The notes beneath the pieces were generated by a model, which was not told the DNA's origin, did no database searches, and saw nothing but the letters and a program-made list of their open reading frames with translations. This document shows positions 51,893-61,583 of a stretch of 64,000 nucleotides of DNA, one piece after another; position 1 is the first letter of the stretch; each line of letters begins with the position of its first letter. The DNA is from Flagellimonas taeanensis. Lineage in GTDB: Bacteria; Bacteroidota; Bacteroidia; Flavobacteriales; Flavobacteriaceae. The stretch is from the NCBI RefSeq assembly GCF_003584105.1, contig NZ_QXFO01000027.1, positions 1-64,000 of the forward strand, given 5' to 3'. The translations under genes were made by a program, and so were the position numbers.

Positions 51893-51913
51893 AACCCTGA
51901 CAGTGCCAGGGTT
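51893..51913. terminator. Terminator between tadA and the cold-shock gene
   Basis: AACCCTG at 51893-51899 pairs with CAGGGTT at 51907-51913 around a seven-base loop, with A-rich flanks. It separates two convergent genes and may serve both. Confidence 0.65.
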
Positions 51914-51942
51914 CTACAAAAAATCAAAATAAAATATTGATG

Positions 51943-52137
51943 TTATCCGATTACCTGCACACGTGCAGCAACCACTCCTTTTCTTCCTTCTTCTTCTTGG
52001 TATTCTACTTTGTCGCCTTCGTTCAATTCCACCCCGTTCAAAGCTGTAACGTGAACAAAGATGTCCTTTCCTGTGTCGTCGTTGGTAATGAACCCATAAC
52101 CTTTGGATCCATTAAAAAATTTTACTGTACCGGTCAT
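51943..52137 (-). CDS. Cold-shock domain protein (CspA family)
   Basis: A 64-residue single OB-fold protein. RNP1 is seen as KGYGFI at about 13-18 and RNP2 as DIFVHV at about 25-30. GTVKFFNGSKGYGFI is the standard N-terminus. It binds single-stranded nucleic acid as an RNA chaperone. Its upstream 80 bases form a long leader, common in this family. Confidence 0.95.
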   Translation of the reverse strand: MTGTVKFFNGSKGYGFITNDDTGKDIFVHVTALNGVELNEGDKVEYQEEEGRKGVVAARVQVIG

Positions 52138-52218
52138 TAAAATAAATAATTTGTTAAAATACGAAAGTAGAGTTTTTTGTGTCGCGATAGATAAATTGAA
52201 TATTAAATCTTAAGAAAA

Positions 52219-52482
52219 TTATTGATTTTCAGTCTTTTTTTGCTCCTTTTCTTGCATTTTCTTAATGTTTTCCTTCGTCAACATATAATCTTTCATATTT
52301 TTCCCCTTGCTCTCCTTGATCAAGAAGAGGGGCATGGCCACAAGGAACAGGCCCACGGTACCCAGGCCGATGCACTTATGCCCCAGGCCGGGATTTTCTT
52401 CCTTAATGGAAAAACCATAGATGATGGAAGCGATGGCGGCCAAGGTGACCAAGACGACAATATATTTAAATTTGAATTTCAT
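52219..52482 (-). CDS. Small two-helix membrane protein coupled to the ClC channel
   Basis: An 87-residue protein with two hydrophobic helices (about 7-25 and 34-55) and a highly charged C-terminal tail rich in Lys and Glu (KMQEKEQKKTENQ). Its start overlaps the ClC stop by four bases (ATGA), so the two are translationally coupled. No family is recognised; it could be a small accessory subunit of the channel. Confidence 0.65.
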   Translation of the reverse strand: MKFKFKYIVVLVTLAAIASIIYGFSIKEENPGLGHKCIGLGTVGLFLVAMPLFLIKESKGKNMKDYMLTKENIKKMQEKEQKKTENQ

Positions 52483-54260
52483 TGGCTGTAATTGATCAAT
52501 TTTCTGCGATAGGCTGTCAATAGTTTTGATTTTGAGATGAAGCCCTCATATTTCCCATCCTTGATGACCGGAAGGTTCCAAGCCCCGCTGTCCTGGAATT
52601 TTTTCATCACCTGTTTCATGCTGTCCTTACCGTAGAAAATGTGTTCAGGCGGAGCATGCATCAAGTTCTTTACAAAAACGGTGTCGTAAAGTTCCGTATC
52701 GAACATGAATTGCCGGATATCGTCCAGCACAATGATGCCCATCAGTTTTTCGTCGTCGTCCAAAACAGGAAAAATGTTCCTTTTGGACTTGGAGACGGAT
52801 TCGTGTAGCATTTCGCCCAAGGACATCCTCGGGTGCACGGGCATGAAATTTTTCTCGATCACATCATCCATTTCCAAAAGACCCAGTACCAATTGGTCTT
52901 TATTGTGCGACAAAAGGGCGCCGATCTTGGCCAATTCTTTGGTGTATATGGTATAGTCCAAAGCATTTTTGGTGATCAGATACGAAATGGAAGCGGTGAT
53001 CATCAGGGGGACGAACAGTTCATAGCCCCCAGTAATTTCTGCAATAAGGAATATGGAGGTCAGTGGGGCGTGGATCACCCCAGCAATGAGACCGGCCATG
53101 CCGATTAAGGTAAAATTGCTCTCGGATACCGAAAACCCAAACCCCAGATTATTGATGACCTTAGCCACCACATTGCCCAGTGCACTGCCCATCACCATGG
53201 TCGGGATGAAGATCCCCCCGGCACCCCCAGCGGCAAAAGTGGTCGTCATGGCTATGGCCTTGAAAAGGGTGATTCCGAACAGCAGTGCGATGACCACCCA
53301 AATATTGTTCGTGTAGGCATCAAAAGGAGTCGTGCCCAAAGCTTTCAGGTGATTGCCCTCCAAAAGGTTGTTGATGAAGCCAAAACCTTCACCATAGAGC
53401 GGGGGAATGGCATAGAGCATGATACCAATGGCTATCCCGCCCACCAACAGCTTGTATTTTGGGCTTTTGAATCGTTTAAAAAAATTCAGGATGGCAAAGT
53501 ACATTTTGGTAAAATAGATGGATGCAAAAGCGGTGCCCACGCCCAATAAAATGTAAAAAGGCGTATCCTCCAACTGGAACCCTTCGGTCAGTGAGAATTT
53601 GAAAAGCACCTCGTTCCCCAAAAAGAAATAGGAGGTAAGGACCCCTGAAATTGAGGCAAGAAGCAGTGGCAGCATGGACATCATGGTCAGGTCCAGCGTG
53701 AACACCTCCACGGCAAAGATGATGGCGGCTATGGGTGATTGGAAAATGGAAGAAATGGCCCCAGCGGAGGCACAGGCCACCAATAAGGACCTTGTCTTCG
53801 TATCGATATGGAACAATCGGCTAAGGTTGGAGCTGATGGCCGATCCTGATTTTACGGCCGGCCCCAAAAGCCCCACGGATCCCCCAAAACCGACCGTGAG
53901 CGGTGCGGTGATGAGAGGGGTGTAGATGTCCTTGACCCCCAGTAGCCCTCCCTTTTTGGAAAGGGAAAAAATGATGGACGAAACGGCATGTTGTAGCGGT
54001 TTCTTCTGTACATATTTCACGTAGAGATATACAAAGGTCAAGCCGATGGTGGGCAGAATGAAGTACAGTTGGTTCTCGGAAAAGATAATGCCCATTTTCA
54101 AGAGGGATTCTATAAAATAGGTGATGTTCTTCAACGTCACGGCCACCAGCCCTGCCAAAAAGCCCACGACCAGGCTCATGATGTGCACAAAGGTCTTGTT
54201 GGAGATGTTTTTGTATCTCCATTTCAGAAAGCGGGTAAGTAAGCTTTTCTTATTGGGCAT
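52479..54260 (-). CDS. ClC family channel/transporter with C-terminal CBS pair
   Basis: A 593-residue protein with about ten or more membrane helices (about 25-440) and two CBS domains (about 455-590). The core sequence VGFGGSVGLLGPAVKSGSAI aligns with the GREGP motif, but the gating glutamate (E148 of E. coli ClC) is Leu 132. The GSGIP region is also changed (SKKGGLLGVKDIY). The helix FAVEVFTLDLT keeps one Glu. Loss of the gating glutamate predicts channel-like rather than coupled Cl-/H+ exchange. A small membrane protein is coupled downstream. Confidence 0.9.
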   Translation of the reverse strand: MPNKKSLLTRFLKWRYKNISNKTFVHIMSLVVGFLAGLVAVTLKNITYFIESLLKMGIIFSENQLYFILPTIGLTFVYLYVKYVQKKPLQHAVSSIIFSLSKKGGLLGVKDIYTPLITAPLTVGFGGSVGLLGPAVKSGSAISSNLSRLFHIDTKTRSLLVACASAGAISSIFQSPIAAIIFAVEVFTLDLTMMSMLPLLLASISGVLTSYFFLGNEVLFKFSLTEGFQLEDTPFYILLGVGTAFASIYFTKMYFAILNFFKRFKSPKYKLLVGGIAIGIMLYAIPPLYGEGFGFINNLLEGNHLKALGTTPFDAYTNNIWVVIALLFGITLFKAIAMTTTFAAGGAGGIFIPTMVMGSALGNVVAKVINNLGFGFSVSESNFTLIGMAGLIAGVIHAPLTSIFLIAEITGGYELFVPLMITASISYLITKNALDYTIYTKELAKIGALLSHNKDQLVLGLLEMDDVIEKNFMPVHPRMSLGEMLHESVSKSKRNIFPVLDDDEKLMGIIVLDDIRQFMFDTELYDTVFVKNLMHAPPEHIFYGKDSMKQVMKKFQDSGAWNLPVIKDGKYEGFISKSKLLTAYRRKLINYSQ

Positions 54261-54291
54261 TTAGCTAACGGTGTACTTAAAGGTATTAAAA

Positions 54292-54310
54292 ATCCCGCCT
54301 TGGGCGGGAT
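54292..54310 (-). terminator. Terminator of aspS
   Basis: ATCCCGCC at 54292-54299 pairs with GGCGGGAT at 54303-54310 around TTG. On the minus strand a T run follows. It starts six bases past the aspS stop. Confidence 0.85.
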
Positions 54311-54315
54311 GAATT

Positions 54316-56064
54316 TTATAAGTCCAATTTGATATGTAGTTCCTTCAACTGTGCTTCATCGATTTTGGCAGGGGCATCTATCATCACATCCCTTCCGCTG
54401 TTGTTCTTGGGGAATGCGATAAAGTCCCTGATGGTCTCCTGACCGCCCAAAATGGACACCAAACGGTCCAGGCCGAAGGCAATCCCACCGTGGGGCGGGG
54501 CACCATATTGGAAGGCATCCATCAAAAAGCCGAACTGTGCCTTGGCCTCTTCGGGGGTAAAGCCCAAATGTTTGAACATGGTGGCTTGGGTTTCCTTATC
54601 GTGGATACGGATGGATCCCCCACCTATTTCATTTCCGTTCAGCACGAGGTCATAGGCATTGGCCTTGACGGCACCAGGGTCGGTCTCCAAAAGCTCCAAT
54701 TGACCCGGCTTGGGAGAAGTGAAGGGGTGGTGCATGGCATGATAGGTGCCCGTTTCCTCATCCAATTCCAACAATGGGAAATCCACTACCCAAAGTGGGG
54801 CAAATTCATTCGGTTTTCGGAGTCCGAGCCTAGTGGCCAGTTCCATGCGGAGCGCACTGAGCTGTGCACGGGTCACATTGGCATCGCCAGATAGCACACA
54901 GATGAGGTCTCCGGGATTGGCTCCGGTCACTTCGGCCCATTTGGCCAGGTCCTCTTGATCATAGAATTTATCCACGGAGGATTTATAGGAGCCATCTTCG
55001 TTACATTTTACATAGACCATGCCCTTGGCGCCGACCTGTGGGCGTTTGACCCAGTCGATCAGAGCGTCAATTTCCTTGCGGGTATATTCCGATGCACCGG
55101 GAACGGCAATGCCCACTACCAATTCGGCGGTATTGAACACATTGAAATCTTTGTGCTGTGCCACGGTGTTCAGTTCACCGAACTGCATCCCGAAACGGAT
55201 GTCCGGTTTGTCGTTGCCATAAAGGCGCATGGCATCGTCATAGGTCATTCTTGGAAATTCCTGAATGTCCACGCCTTTGATTTCCTTCAAAAGGTGTTTG
55301 GTGAGGCCCTCGAAGGTGTTGAGGATGTCCTCCTGCTCCACAAAGGCCATTTCACAATCGATTTGGGTGAATTCCGGCTGCCTGTCCGCACGGAGGTCTT
55401 CGTCCCTGAAACATTTTACGATCTGGAAATATTTGTCCATACCGCCCACCATCAACAACTGTTTAAAGGTCTGTGGGGATTGTGGAAGGGCATAGAATTG
55501 TCCTTCGTTCATTCGGCTTGGCACCAAAAAGTCACGGGCACCTTCTGGTGTGGATTTGATCAAGTAAGGGGTCTCCACATCGATAAACCCTTGGTCCGAA
55601 AGGTATTTTCGGACTTCCATGCTCACTTTGTGTCTGAAAATGAGATTATTTTTTACCGGGTTCCGGCGAATATCCAAATAGCGGTACTTCATGCGAATGT
55701 CCTCCCCACCATCGGTATCGTCCTCAATGGTGAAGGGGGGCAGGAGGGATGTGTTCAGGATGGTCAGTTCGGTCACCAATACCTCGATTTCCCCCGTGGG
55801 GATATTGGGATTTTTGGAGGCCCGCTCTATGACCTGTCCCTTGGCCTGGATAACGGTTTCTCGCCCCAGTTCCCTGGCCTGTTCCAGAAGTTCTTTTGAA
55901 GTGCGCTCCTCATCAAATACCAATTGCGTGATCCCGTAACGGTCGCGCAGATCCACCCAGGCCACAAACCCCTTGTCCCTTAGCTTGTGCACCCAGCCAC
56001 TTAAAATAACCTCTGAACCTATATGTGACGCCCTTAGTTCGCCACAAGTATTGCTTCTATACAT
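54316..56064 (-). CDS. aspS: Aspartyl-tRNA synthetase
   Basis: A 582-residue class II synthetase. The N-terminal OB-fold has [23 protein letters not shown] at about 19-41 (in part: [18 protein letters not shown]). Class II motif 2 is [20 protein letters not shown] and motif 3 is [10 protein letters not shown]. The GAD insertion of bacterial enzymes is present between them. The start at 56064 gives the family's [11 protein letters not shown]; a frame opening at 56106 adds 14 residues. Whether it also charges tRNA-Asn cannot be told here. Confidence 0.96.
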   Translation of the reverse strand: MYRSNTCGELRASHIGSEVILSGWVHKLRDKGFVAWVDLRDRYGITQLVFDEERTSKELLEQARELGRETVIQAKGQVIERASKNPNIPTGEIEVLVTELTILNTSLLPPFTIEDDTDGGEDIRMKYRYLDIRRNPVKNNLIFRHKVSMEVRKYLSDQGFIDVETPYLIKSTPEGARDFLVPSRMNEGQFYALPQSPQTFKQLLMVGGMDKYFQIVKCFRDEDLRADRQPEFTQIDCEMAFVEQEDILNTFEGLTKHLLKEIKGVDIQEFPRMTYDDAMRLYGNDKPDIRFGMQFGELNTVAQHKDFNVFNTAELVVGIAVPGASEYTRKEIDALIDWVKRPQVGAKGMVYVKCNEDGSYKSSVDKFYDQEDLAKWAEVTGANPGDLICVLSGDANVTRAQLSALRMELATRLGLRKPNEFAPLWVVDFPLLELDEETGTYHAMHHPFTSPKPGQLELLETDPGAVKANAYDLVLNGNEIGGGSIRIHDKETQATMFKHLGFTPEEAKAQFGFLMDAFQYGAPPHGGIAFGLDRLVSILGGQETIRDFIAFPKNNSGRDVMIDAPAKIDEAQLKELHIKLDL

Positions 56065-56433
56065 GATGTTTGTTAATGAGAGGGCAAATTTAATAGGAAA
56101 GCACATATTTATAGCGAGATAAACGGATTTTCTGTCCCCAAACCTTTATTTATAGATCAGTTCAAGATATGGTCGATATAGGCGTTTTAGGTTGTTTTTT
56201 GGTCTATTTCTTAACATTAAATTTACATTGGAATGCCCTTTTAATGGATTAAAGCCTAAATAAAACGATAAATGGATGACATATTTTCAATTTAAAATAT
56301 TAAAAATCAATTATTTACAACTTTAAAGTTAATTTAATGTAAATTAATTGTTGTTTAAACGTTATTTTCATCTGTATTTTGGATAACTTTGTGTAGTTAC
56401 CCTTTGGTAATGAAGATTTTAAAACCCATTACT
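56065..56433. other. 369-base AT-rich divergent gap between aspS and the MORN-repeat gene
   Basis: The gap is very AT-rich around 56260-56370, with several ATTAAATT-like words. It holds a promoter-like box for the plus strand at 56384-56391. No coding frame of protein-like composition was found. Confidence 0.5.
56384..56391 (+). promoter_or_regulatory. -7 box (TAACTTTG) of the MORN-repeat gene
   Basis: An exact TAnnTTTG match, 42 bases before the chosen start codon at 56434. The -33 region is weak (GTTATTTTC). Confidence 0.4.
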
Positions 56434-56784
56434 ATGAAGAAAGCTGTATTTTTTTTAGCAATTATGTTTTCGGTTTGTATGTTTTCACAGGAAACAAAAC
56501 CGACTTTGGAAAAAGTGGGGAAAATGGTGAAGGCTACCTATTTTCACGAAAATGGGGAAGTATCCCAGACTGGTTATATGCTAAAAGGAAAGTTACATGG
56601 GGATTGGCTTATGTTTGATACCAATGGCAAAAAGATAGCCTCTGGAAAGTATGACAATGGAAAGAAGACCGGGAAGTGGTTCTTTTGGAAGGAAGATGTT
56701 TTGCGTGAAGTGGATTTTTCCGATAACCGCATTGTCAATGTAAAGGATTGGAGCCAGTCCGAGGTTGTTTCCGTAAACAAATAA
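56434..56784 (+). CDS. Secreted MORN/YwqK-like repeat protein
   Basis: A 116-residue protein with a signal peptide (MKKAVFFLAIMFSVCMFSQ). The mature part is built of MORN-2-type repeats: YFHENGEVSQTGYMLKGKLHGDW, FDTNGKKIASGKYDNGKKTGKW (both given whole elsewhere only in part), then FFWKEDVLREVDF. YwqK-like proteins are named for a Bacillus antitoxin, but in Bacteroidota the repeats are common in secreted proteins of unknown role. A longer frame from 56389 lacks a proper signal. Confidence 0.8.
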   Translation: MKKAVFFLAIMFSVCMFSQETKPTLEKVGKMVKATYFHENGEVSQTGYMLKGKLHGDWLMFDTNGKKIASGKYDNGKKTGKWFFWKEDVLREVDFSDNRIVNVKDWSQSEVVSVNK

Positions 56785-56802
56785 CTTGGACCCACAATGA
56801 AC

Positions 56803-56834
56803 AAAAAGCCCCGACCTTAAGGTCGGGGCTTTTT
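56803..56834. terminator. Bidirectional terminator between the MORN gene and the RND operon
   Basis: A 16-base perfect palindrome, AAAAAGCCCCGACCTT against its complement, with flanking A and T runs. It ends the MORN gene on plus and the efflux operon on minus. Confidence 0.9.
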
Positions 56835-56853
56835 TATGTGCTGCCTTTTGCCG

Positions 56854-59800
56854 TTAAGCCGTGGCAGCATCCAAGTTTTCATTCTTACGCTCTTCCCTTC
56901 TTGTCTTGGCCCTTTGGATCCTTAGTTTCAATTTGTACACCAAACTGAAGAGAATGGGTACCACGATCAAGGTAAGGAAGGTTGCCACGAACAGTCCGTA
57001 AATAACGGTCCATGCCAAGGGTCCCCAGAAGATGACGTTGTCCCCTCCAATATAGATGTTCGGGTCAAAATCCGCCATCAAGGTAAAGAAGTTGATGTTG
57101 AAACCGGTGGCCAAGGGAATCAATCCCAAAATAGTGGTGATGGCCGTGAGCAATACGGGACGTAGCCTGGCCTTGCCGCCCTTCACTACAGCCTCTGTAA
57201 AGTCTTCAAGGGGCAATAGGTCCTCTTCGTCCATATCCAGTTTGGCCTTTTTCCTATCAATCAGCAATTGGGTATAGTCCAACAACACCACTCCGTTGTT
57301 CACCACAATACCGGCCAAGGAAATGATTCCCATCATGGTCATCATGATAACGAAGGCACTGCCCGTGGCGATCAATCCGCCAAAAACCCCGATCAAGCTC
57401 AAGAAAATAGCGAGCATGATGATGCCGGGCTTTGAAATGGAGTTGAACTGGAAGATCAATATGAAGAAGATCAGTCCCAGACCCGTGAAAAAGGCACCCA
57501 TCAAAAAGGCCATTTGCTTGTTCTGTTCCTCGATCTGTCCTGTATAATCGATTTTAATGCCCGAAGGTAGCCCTTCATAATCGTTCATTTCCTCCTGTAT
57601 CTTGCTCACGATGGCCCCAGCATCTGTGTATCCGGGAGCTAAGGCAGAATAGACCGTAACGACACGTTTGGCATCCCGATGCTTTATGGCGCTAAATCCA
57701 GTACTGTTCACTTGTCTTGCCACAGCCGAAATGGGCACTTCCTTGATTTGGCCCGACGATGCATCCCTGAACGTGATCCTTTGGTTGAAAAGGGCGCTGG
57801 TGTTATAGCGGTCCCCTTCTTTAAAGCGGACATAGATGTCATAATCCTCACCGCTTTCTTTGTAGATGCCTGCTTTGGCCCCAAAAATGGAATTACGCAG
57901 CTGTTGGCCTACCTGTCCAGTGGCCACGCCAAGTTCCCCGGCTTTCTTTCGGTCCACGGCGACCAACATGGATGGTTTGGACTTGTTCACATCTATCTTG
58001 AGCTCGTCGATGCCGGGAATGTTCCTGGAATTGATGAAGTTGCGCATACTTTCGGCAGTGTTGATCAATTCCGTATAGTCGTCCCCTTCCAATTCAATAT
58101 TGATGGGGTAACCAGCAGGAGGACCAACGGCATCTTTTTCCACAGAAATGGCTACGCCAGGGTACACATCTTTCAGTGCTTCCTGTACCTTCCGCAAAAG
58201 GTCTTTACTATCAGCTCCTTCGCGGTACTTGTATTCCCGCATGGTAGCAGTGATCTTTCCTCGGTGGGGCATCTCGGCAGCCGAGCCCCCATCGGTCTGC
58301 GGGTTACCTGCACCCTCACCTACTTGGGAGACCGCACTTTCGGTAAGGAAGTTATAGTCCCCGTGCATGTAGGCTTCCGAATTGATAATGTCATATACCC
58401 GCTCCTCTATATCCTTGGTGATGGCATTGGTCTTTTCAATATCGGTCCCTTCGGGATATTCGATATAGACAATGATCTGATTGGGCGTATTGTCCGGAAA
58501 GAACTCCACTTTGGTCCTTTGGCTACCTACCGATGCCCCAAAGCCCATAAATGCAATAATGAGCAGAACGAATGTGGTTATGGCTATGAAAATTGGTCTT
58601 CTTTTGGCCAAGGCCCAACGTAATGTCCGTTCATAGAACCGTTCCCATCTGGGCAGGATATTGAACTGAAAACTGTTGGCCCATCCCCTTAAGAAGAATC
58701 TGTATGCCCATAGCATGATGGCGGTCAACACCATTACTGTGCCAAGCCCCCTATAGGTCCCGCCAAAGAGAATGATGAGCAGACCAATGACAGATATGAT
58801 GATCGTAATACGAATGATCTGCCTCAAGGGCATTTCCTTGTCCTCTGTGGTCATGTACCTGGATACCAGTACAGAATTGAAGAATATGGCCACGAAGAGC
58901 GAGGAGCCCAGTACCACGGATAAGGTAATCGGGAAATACATCATGAACTGTCCCATGATTCCCGGCCACAGCCCCAGTGGCACAAAGGCGGCCACGGTGG
59001 TCAATGTGGAAATGATGATGGGGAACGCAATCTCCCCGATTCCTTTTTTGGCAGCTTGGGTCCTGGACATACCTTCCTCGTCCATGAGTCGGTACACATT
59101 TTCCACCACCACAATACCGTTGTCCACCAACATTCCCAACCCCATGATAAGCCCGAAAAGGATCATGGTGTTCATGGTATAGCCCAACGCATTTAAGATC
59201 ATCAGGGACATGAACATGGACATGGGAATGGCAAACCCAACAAAAAGGGCGTTCTTGAAGCCTAGGAAGAACATCAGTACGGTGACCACGAGGATGATAC
59301 CAAAGATGATGTTGTTCACCAAATCATCCACTTGCCCAATGGTCATGGAAGATTGGTCATTGGCAATGGTCACTGTCAGGTCTTGAGGGAACACATTCTT
59401 AACGGCATCGTCAACGATTACGCGGATTTGGTCCGCTGCTGCCACCATGTTCTTGCCCGACCTTTTTTTGACGTCCAACATCACTACTGGGTGACCAAAC
59501 TCACGTGCATAGGTGGTCCTGTCCTCTTCCTTGAACGTGATCTTGGCAATGTCCCTCAGGTAAGTGGGGTTGCCGTCCTCCGACTTTACTACGAAATTCT
59601 CTAGATCTTTGGGCTCGTCGATTTCACCCACTATTCTTATGGTCCTTCGCTGTCCGCTGGTAATAAGGTTACCTGCGGAAGTGGTCATGTTCTCATTGTT
59701 GATGGTATTGATGATGTCACTGAAACTGATCTTGGCGGCCATCATTTTGTAGATGTCCACGGCCACTTCCACTTCTTTTTCCTGTGCACCACGGATATCC

Positions 59801-60366
59801 ACTTGTTTGATTTCGATCAGGCTCTCGATCTCATCTTCCAGATATTCCCCATACTCCTTGAGTTTATCCACGGGATAGTCCCCTGAAATGTTGATGTTGA
59901 GAATGGGCATTTCCTCGGAAAGGCTCAGGTCGAACACATTGGGTTCCACCTTGGCCCCGTTGAATGTGGGCCAGTCCTCGCCAGCGGTCTCGGAATCCAC
60001 CTCGTCCTTTACCTTTTGCAAGGCTCCCTCCACGGAAATGTTCTCGTCAAACTCCACAATGATCATGGAGTAGTCTTCTTGTGATGTCGATGTGATTTCC
60101 ACAACATTGCTCACGGTCTTCAATTGATCTTCGAGGGGGTCCGTGATGAGTTTTTCTATATCCTCGGCCGTGTTGCCCGGATAGAGCGAGCTGATGTATA
60201 TCTTGGTCTCCTTGACCTCGGGAAAACTTTCCCTGGGCATACTGAAGTAGGCCATACCGCCAAGGATAAGGATAACGAACATCAGCACATACATCGTCGT
60301 CTTGTTGTCGATGGCCCATGAGGAGAAGCCAAATTCCTTATCTACTTGTTTCTTTTGTTTGCTCAT
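56854..60366 (-). CDS. RND efflux permease (AcrB/HAE-type)
   Basis: An 1170-residue inner membrane pump, longer than AcrB (1049) because of added loops and a charged C-terminal tail. Twelve helices in two halves and two large periplasmic loops are visible. The helix-4 motif is GMLVDNGIVVVENV (Asp 415, then Asn 416 where AcrB has a second Asp). In helix 10, GIVVNNGVVLLD puts Asn 1023 where AcrB has Lys 940. So the proton relay is not the classical Asp-Asp-Lys. It is the last gene of the tetR-tolC-adaptor-RND operon. Confidence 0.93.
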   Translation of the reverse strand: MSKQKKQVDKEFGFSSWAIDNKTTMYVLMFVILILGGMAYFSMPRESFPEVKETKIYISSLYPGNTAEDIEKLITDPLEDQLKTVSNVVEITSTSQEDYSMIIVEFDENISVEGALQKVKDEVDSETAGEDWPTFNGAKVEPNVFDLSLSEEMPILNINISGDYPVDKLKEYGEYLEDEIESLIEIKQVDIRGAQEKEVEVAVDIYKMMAAKISFSDIINTINNENMTTSAGNLITSGQRRTIRIVGEIDEPKDLENFVVKSEDGNPTYLRDIAKITFKEEDRTTYAREFGHPVVMLDVKKRSGKNMVAAADQIRVIVDDAVKNVFPQDLTVTIANDQSSMTIGQVDDLVNNIIFGIILVVTVLMFFLGFKNALFVGFAIPMSMFMSLMILNALGYTMNTMILFGLIMGLGMLVDNGIVVVENVYRLMDEEGMSRTQAAKKGIGEIAFPIIISTLTTVAAFVPLGLWPGIMGQFMMYFPITLSVVLGSSLFVAIFFNSVLVSRYMTTEDKEMPLRQIIRITIIISVIGLLIILFGGTYRGLGTVMVLTAIMLWAYRFFLRGWANSFQFNILPRWERFYERTLRWALAKRRPIFIAITTFVLLIIAFMGFGASVGSQRTKVEFFPDNTPNQIIVYIEYPEGTDIEKTNAITKDIEERVYDIINSEAYMHGDYNFLTESAVSQVGEGAGNPQTDGGSAAEMPHRGKITATMREYKYREGADSKDLLRKVQEALKDVYPGVAISVEKDAVGPPAGYPINIELEGDDYTELINTAESMRNFINSRNIPGIDELKIDVNKSKPSMLVAVDRKKAGELGVATGQVGQQLRNSIFGAKAGIYKESGEDYDIYVRFKEGDRYNTSALFNQRITFRDASSGQIKEVPISAVARQVNSTGFSAIKHRDAKRVVTVYSALAPGYTDAGAIVSKIQEEMNDYEGLPSGIKIDYTGQIEEQNKQMAFLMGAFFTGLGLIFFILIFQFNSISKPGIIMLAIFLSLIGVFGGLIATGSAFVIMMTMMGIISLAGIVVNNGVVLLDYTQLLIDRKKAKLDMDEEDLLPLEDFTEAVVKGGKARLRPVLLTAITTILGLIPLATGFNINFFTLMADFDPNIYIGGDNVIFWGPLAWTVIYGLFVATFLTLIVVPILFSLVYKLKLRIQRAKTRREERKNENLDAATA

Positions 60367-60388
60367 AATGATGGATTGCTTTGGCTAT

Positions 60389-61558
60389 CTAATTTTTTAT
60401 CTTGACTTTTTGTCCTTCCTTCACACTTCTGGCCCCTTCGTCAATAATGGCGTCGCCATTATTGATTCCGGAGAGTACCTCCACATAATCTCCTTGTGTT
60501 TTCCCTGTTTTGATGACCACTTTCTTGGCCACGGGTTCGGATGAAATGGAATCGGCATCCACCAAGAACACATATTGTTCGCCATCGGCGTTTTCAGATA
60601 GGATGCTCTGGGGGATAAGAATCGCGTTTTCGCTGGTGTAATCATTGATCATCACCCTTGCCGTGAGGTTGGGCTTGATTTTGCCCCCAAGGCTTGGAAC
60701 GGGGATTTCGGCGGTGAACGATCGGTTGCCCGGATTGATGAAATTTCCGGTCTGCCTGATCTTGGTGGTGACACTGTCGCCCAATACGGGAAAATACACT
60801 TTGACATCCTTTCCAGGGGTAACGTTGGGCAAATGGCTTTCGGGGACATCCACATTGATGTACATGTTGGATAAGTTCACGATGCGGAACACTTCGGATC
60901 CTGCACCTGGGGCCACCACATTGCCCTGATCTTTGACCACGTCGTCAATGATGCCATCAAAAGGGGCCCTGATGGACGATTTGCCCACTTGGCTCTCCAT
61001 TTGCTTTACAGCGCTTTCCTGGGCCTCATAGTTGGTCTTGGCCTGTAGGTACTGGATTTCGGAACCGATATTCTGCTCCCAAAGCCTTTTTTGACGTTCA
61101 AAAGTGGTCCGGCTCAATTCGGCCTGGGTCTTCAACTGGGCCAGCTGACTGGAAAGCCCCCCATCGTCAATGGTGGCCAATAATTGCCCTTTGGACACTT
61201 TCTGTCCTTCCTTCACATACACCCGGTTCAGCGTGCCCGCCATTTCTGGGTAAATGAGCACGTTCTGTTTGGTGGTGACATCGCCCTGGAGTTCCAGATA
61301 GTGGTCAAACCTTTGGGGCTTGGCCTCAAAAGCGGTGACCAAAGGCAACTTTGCACTATCGTCCAGAAGGGCTATGGCAGAGTCAAGGGACTTCAACTGC
61401 GTTTCGAGTGCTTTGTGCTGTTGGGAAATTTCGGCATGCTTGGCACGGATGGCAGCCATGTCCTCACTGGCAAGGACATTTTCGAATGATTTGTTGCCAC
61501 CGCCTCCACAGGAGGCTAGAACTGCAGCTGTAAATGTTATATAGATTGCTTTTTTCAT
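60389..61558 (-). CDS. RND periplasmic adaptor lipoprotein
   Basis: A 389-residue membrane fusion protein with a lipoprotein signal (AAVLASC, Cys 17). A first coiled coil at about 40-65 (EISQQHKALETQLKSLDS) precedes the lipoyl half-motif GTLNRVYVKEGQKVSKGQLLATID. An alpha hairpin (about 135-190) and IRAPFDGIIDDVVKDQGNVV follow. It links the RND pump to the TolC channel. It lies 22 bases before the pump gene. Confidence 0.93.
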   Translation of the reverse strand: MKKAIYITFTAAVLASCGGGGNKSFENVLASEDMAAIRAKHAEISQQHKALETQLKSLDSAIALLDDSAKLPLVTAFEAKPQRFDHYLELQGDVTTKQNVLIYPEMAGTLNRVYVKEGQKVSKGQLLATIDDGGLSSQLAQLKTQAELSRTTFERQKRLWEQNIGSEIQYLQAKTNYEAQESAVKQMESQVGKSSIRAPFDGIIDDVVKDQGNVVAPGAGSEVFRIVNLSNMYINVDVPESHLPNVTPGKDVKVYFPVLGDSVTTKIRQTGNFINPGNRSFTAEIPVPSLGGKIKPNLTARVMINDYTSENAILIPQSILSENADGEQYVFLVDADSISSEPVAKKVVIKTGKTQGDYVEVLSGINNGDAIIDEGARSVKEGQKVKIKN

Positions 61559-61583
61559 GATGGAATGGTTTTCTCTTTTGTGT

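Noticed and set aside
54955..55899. A 314-codon open frame on plus
   Set aside because: It lies wholly antisense to aspS, has no family motif, and its composition is that of a shadow frame.
57679..58623. A 314-codon open frame on plus
   Set aside because: Antisense to the RND pump gene, with no recognisable domain or signal.
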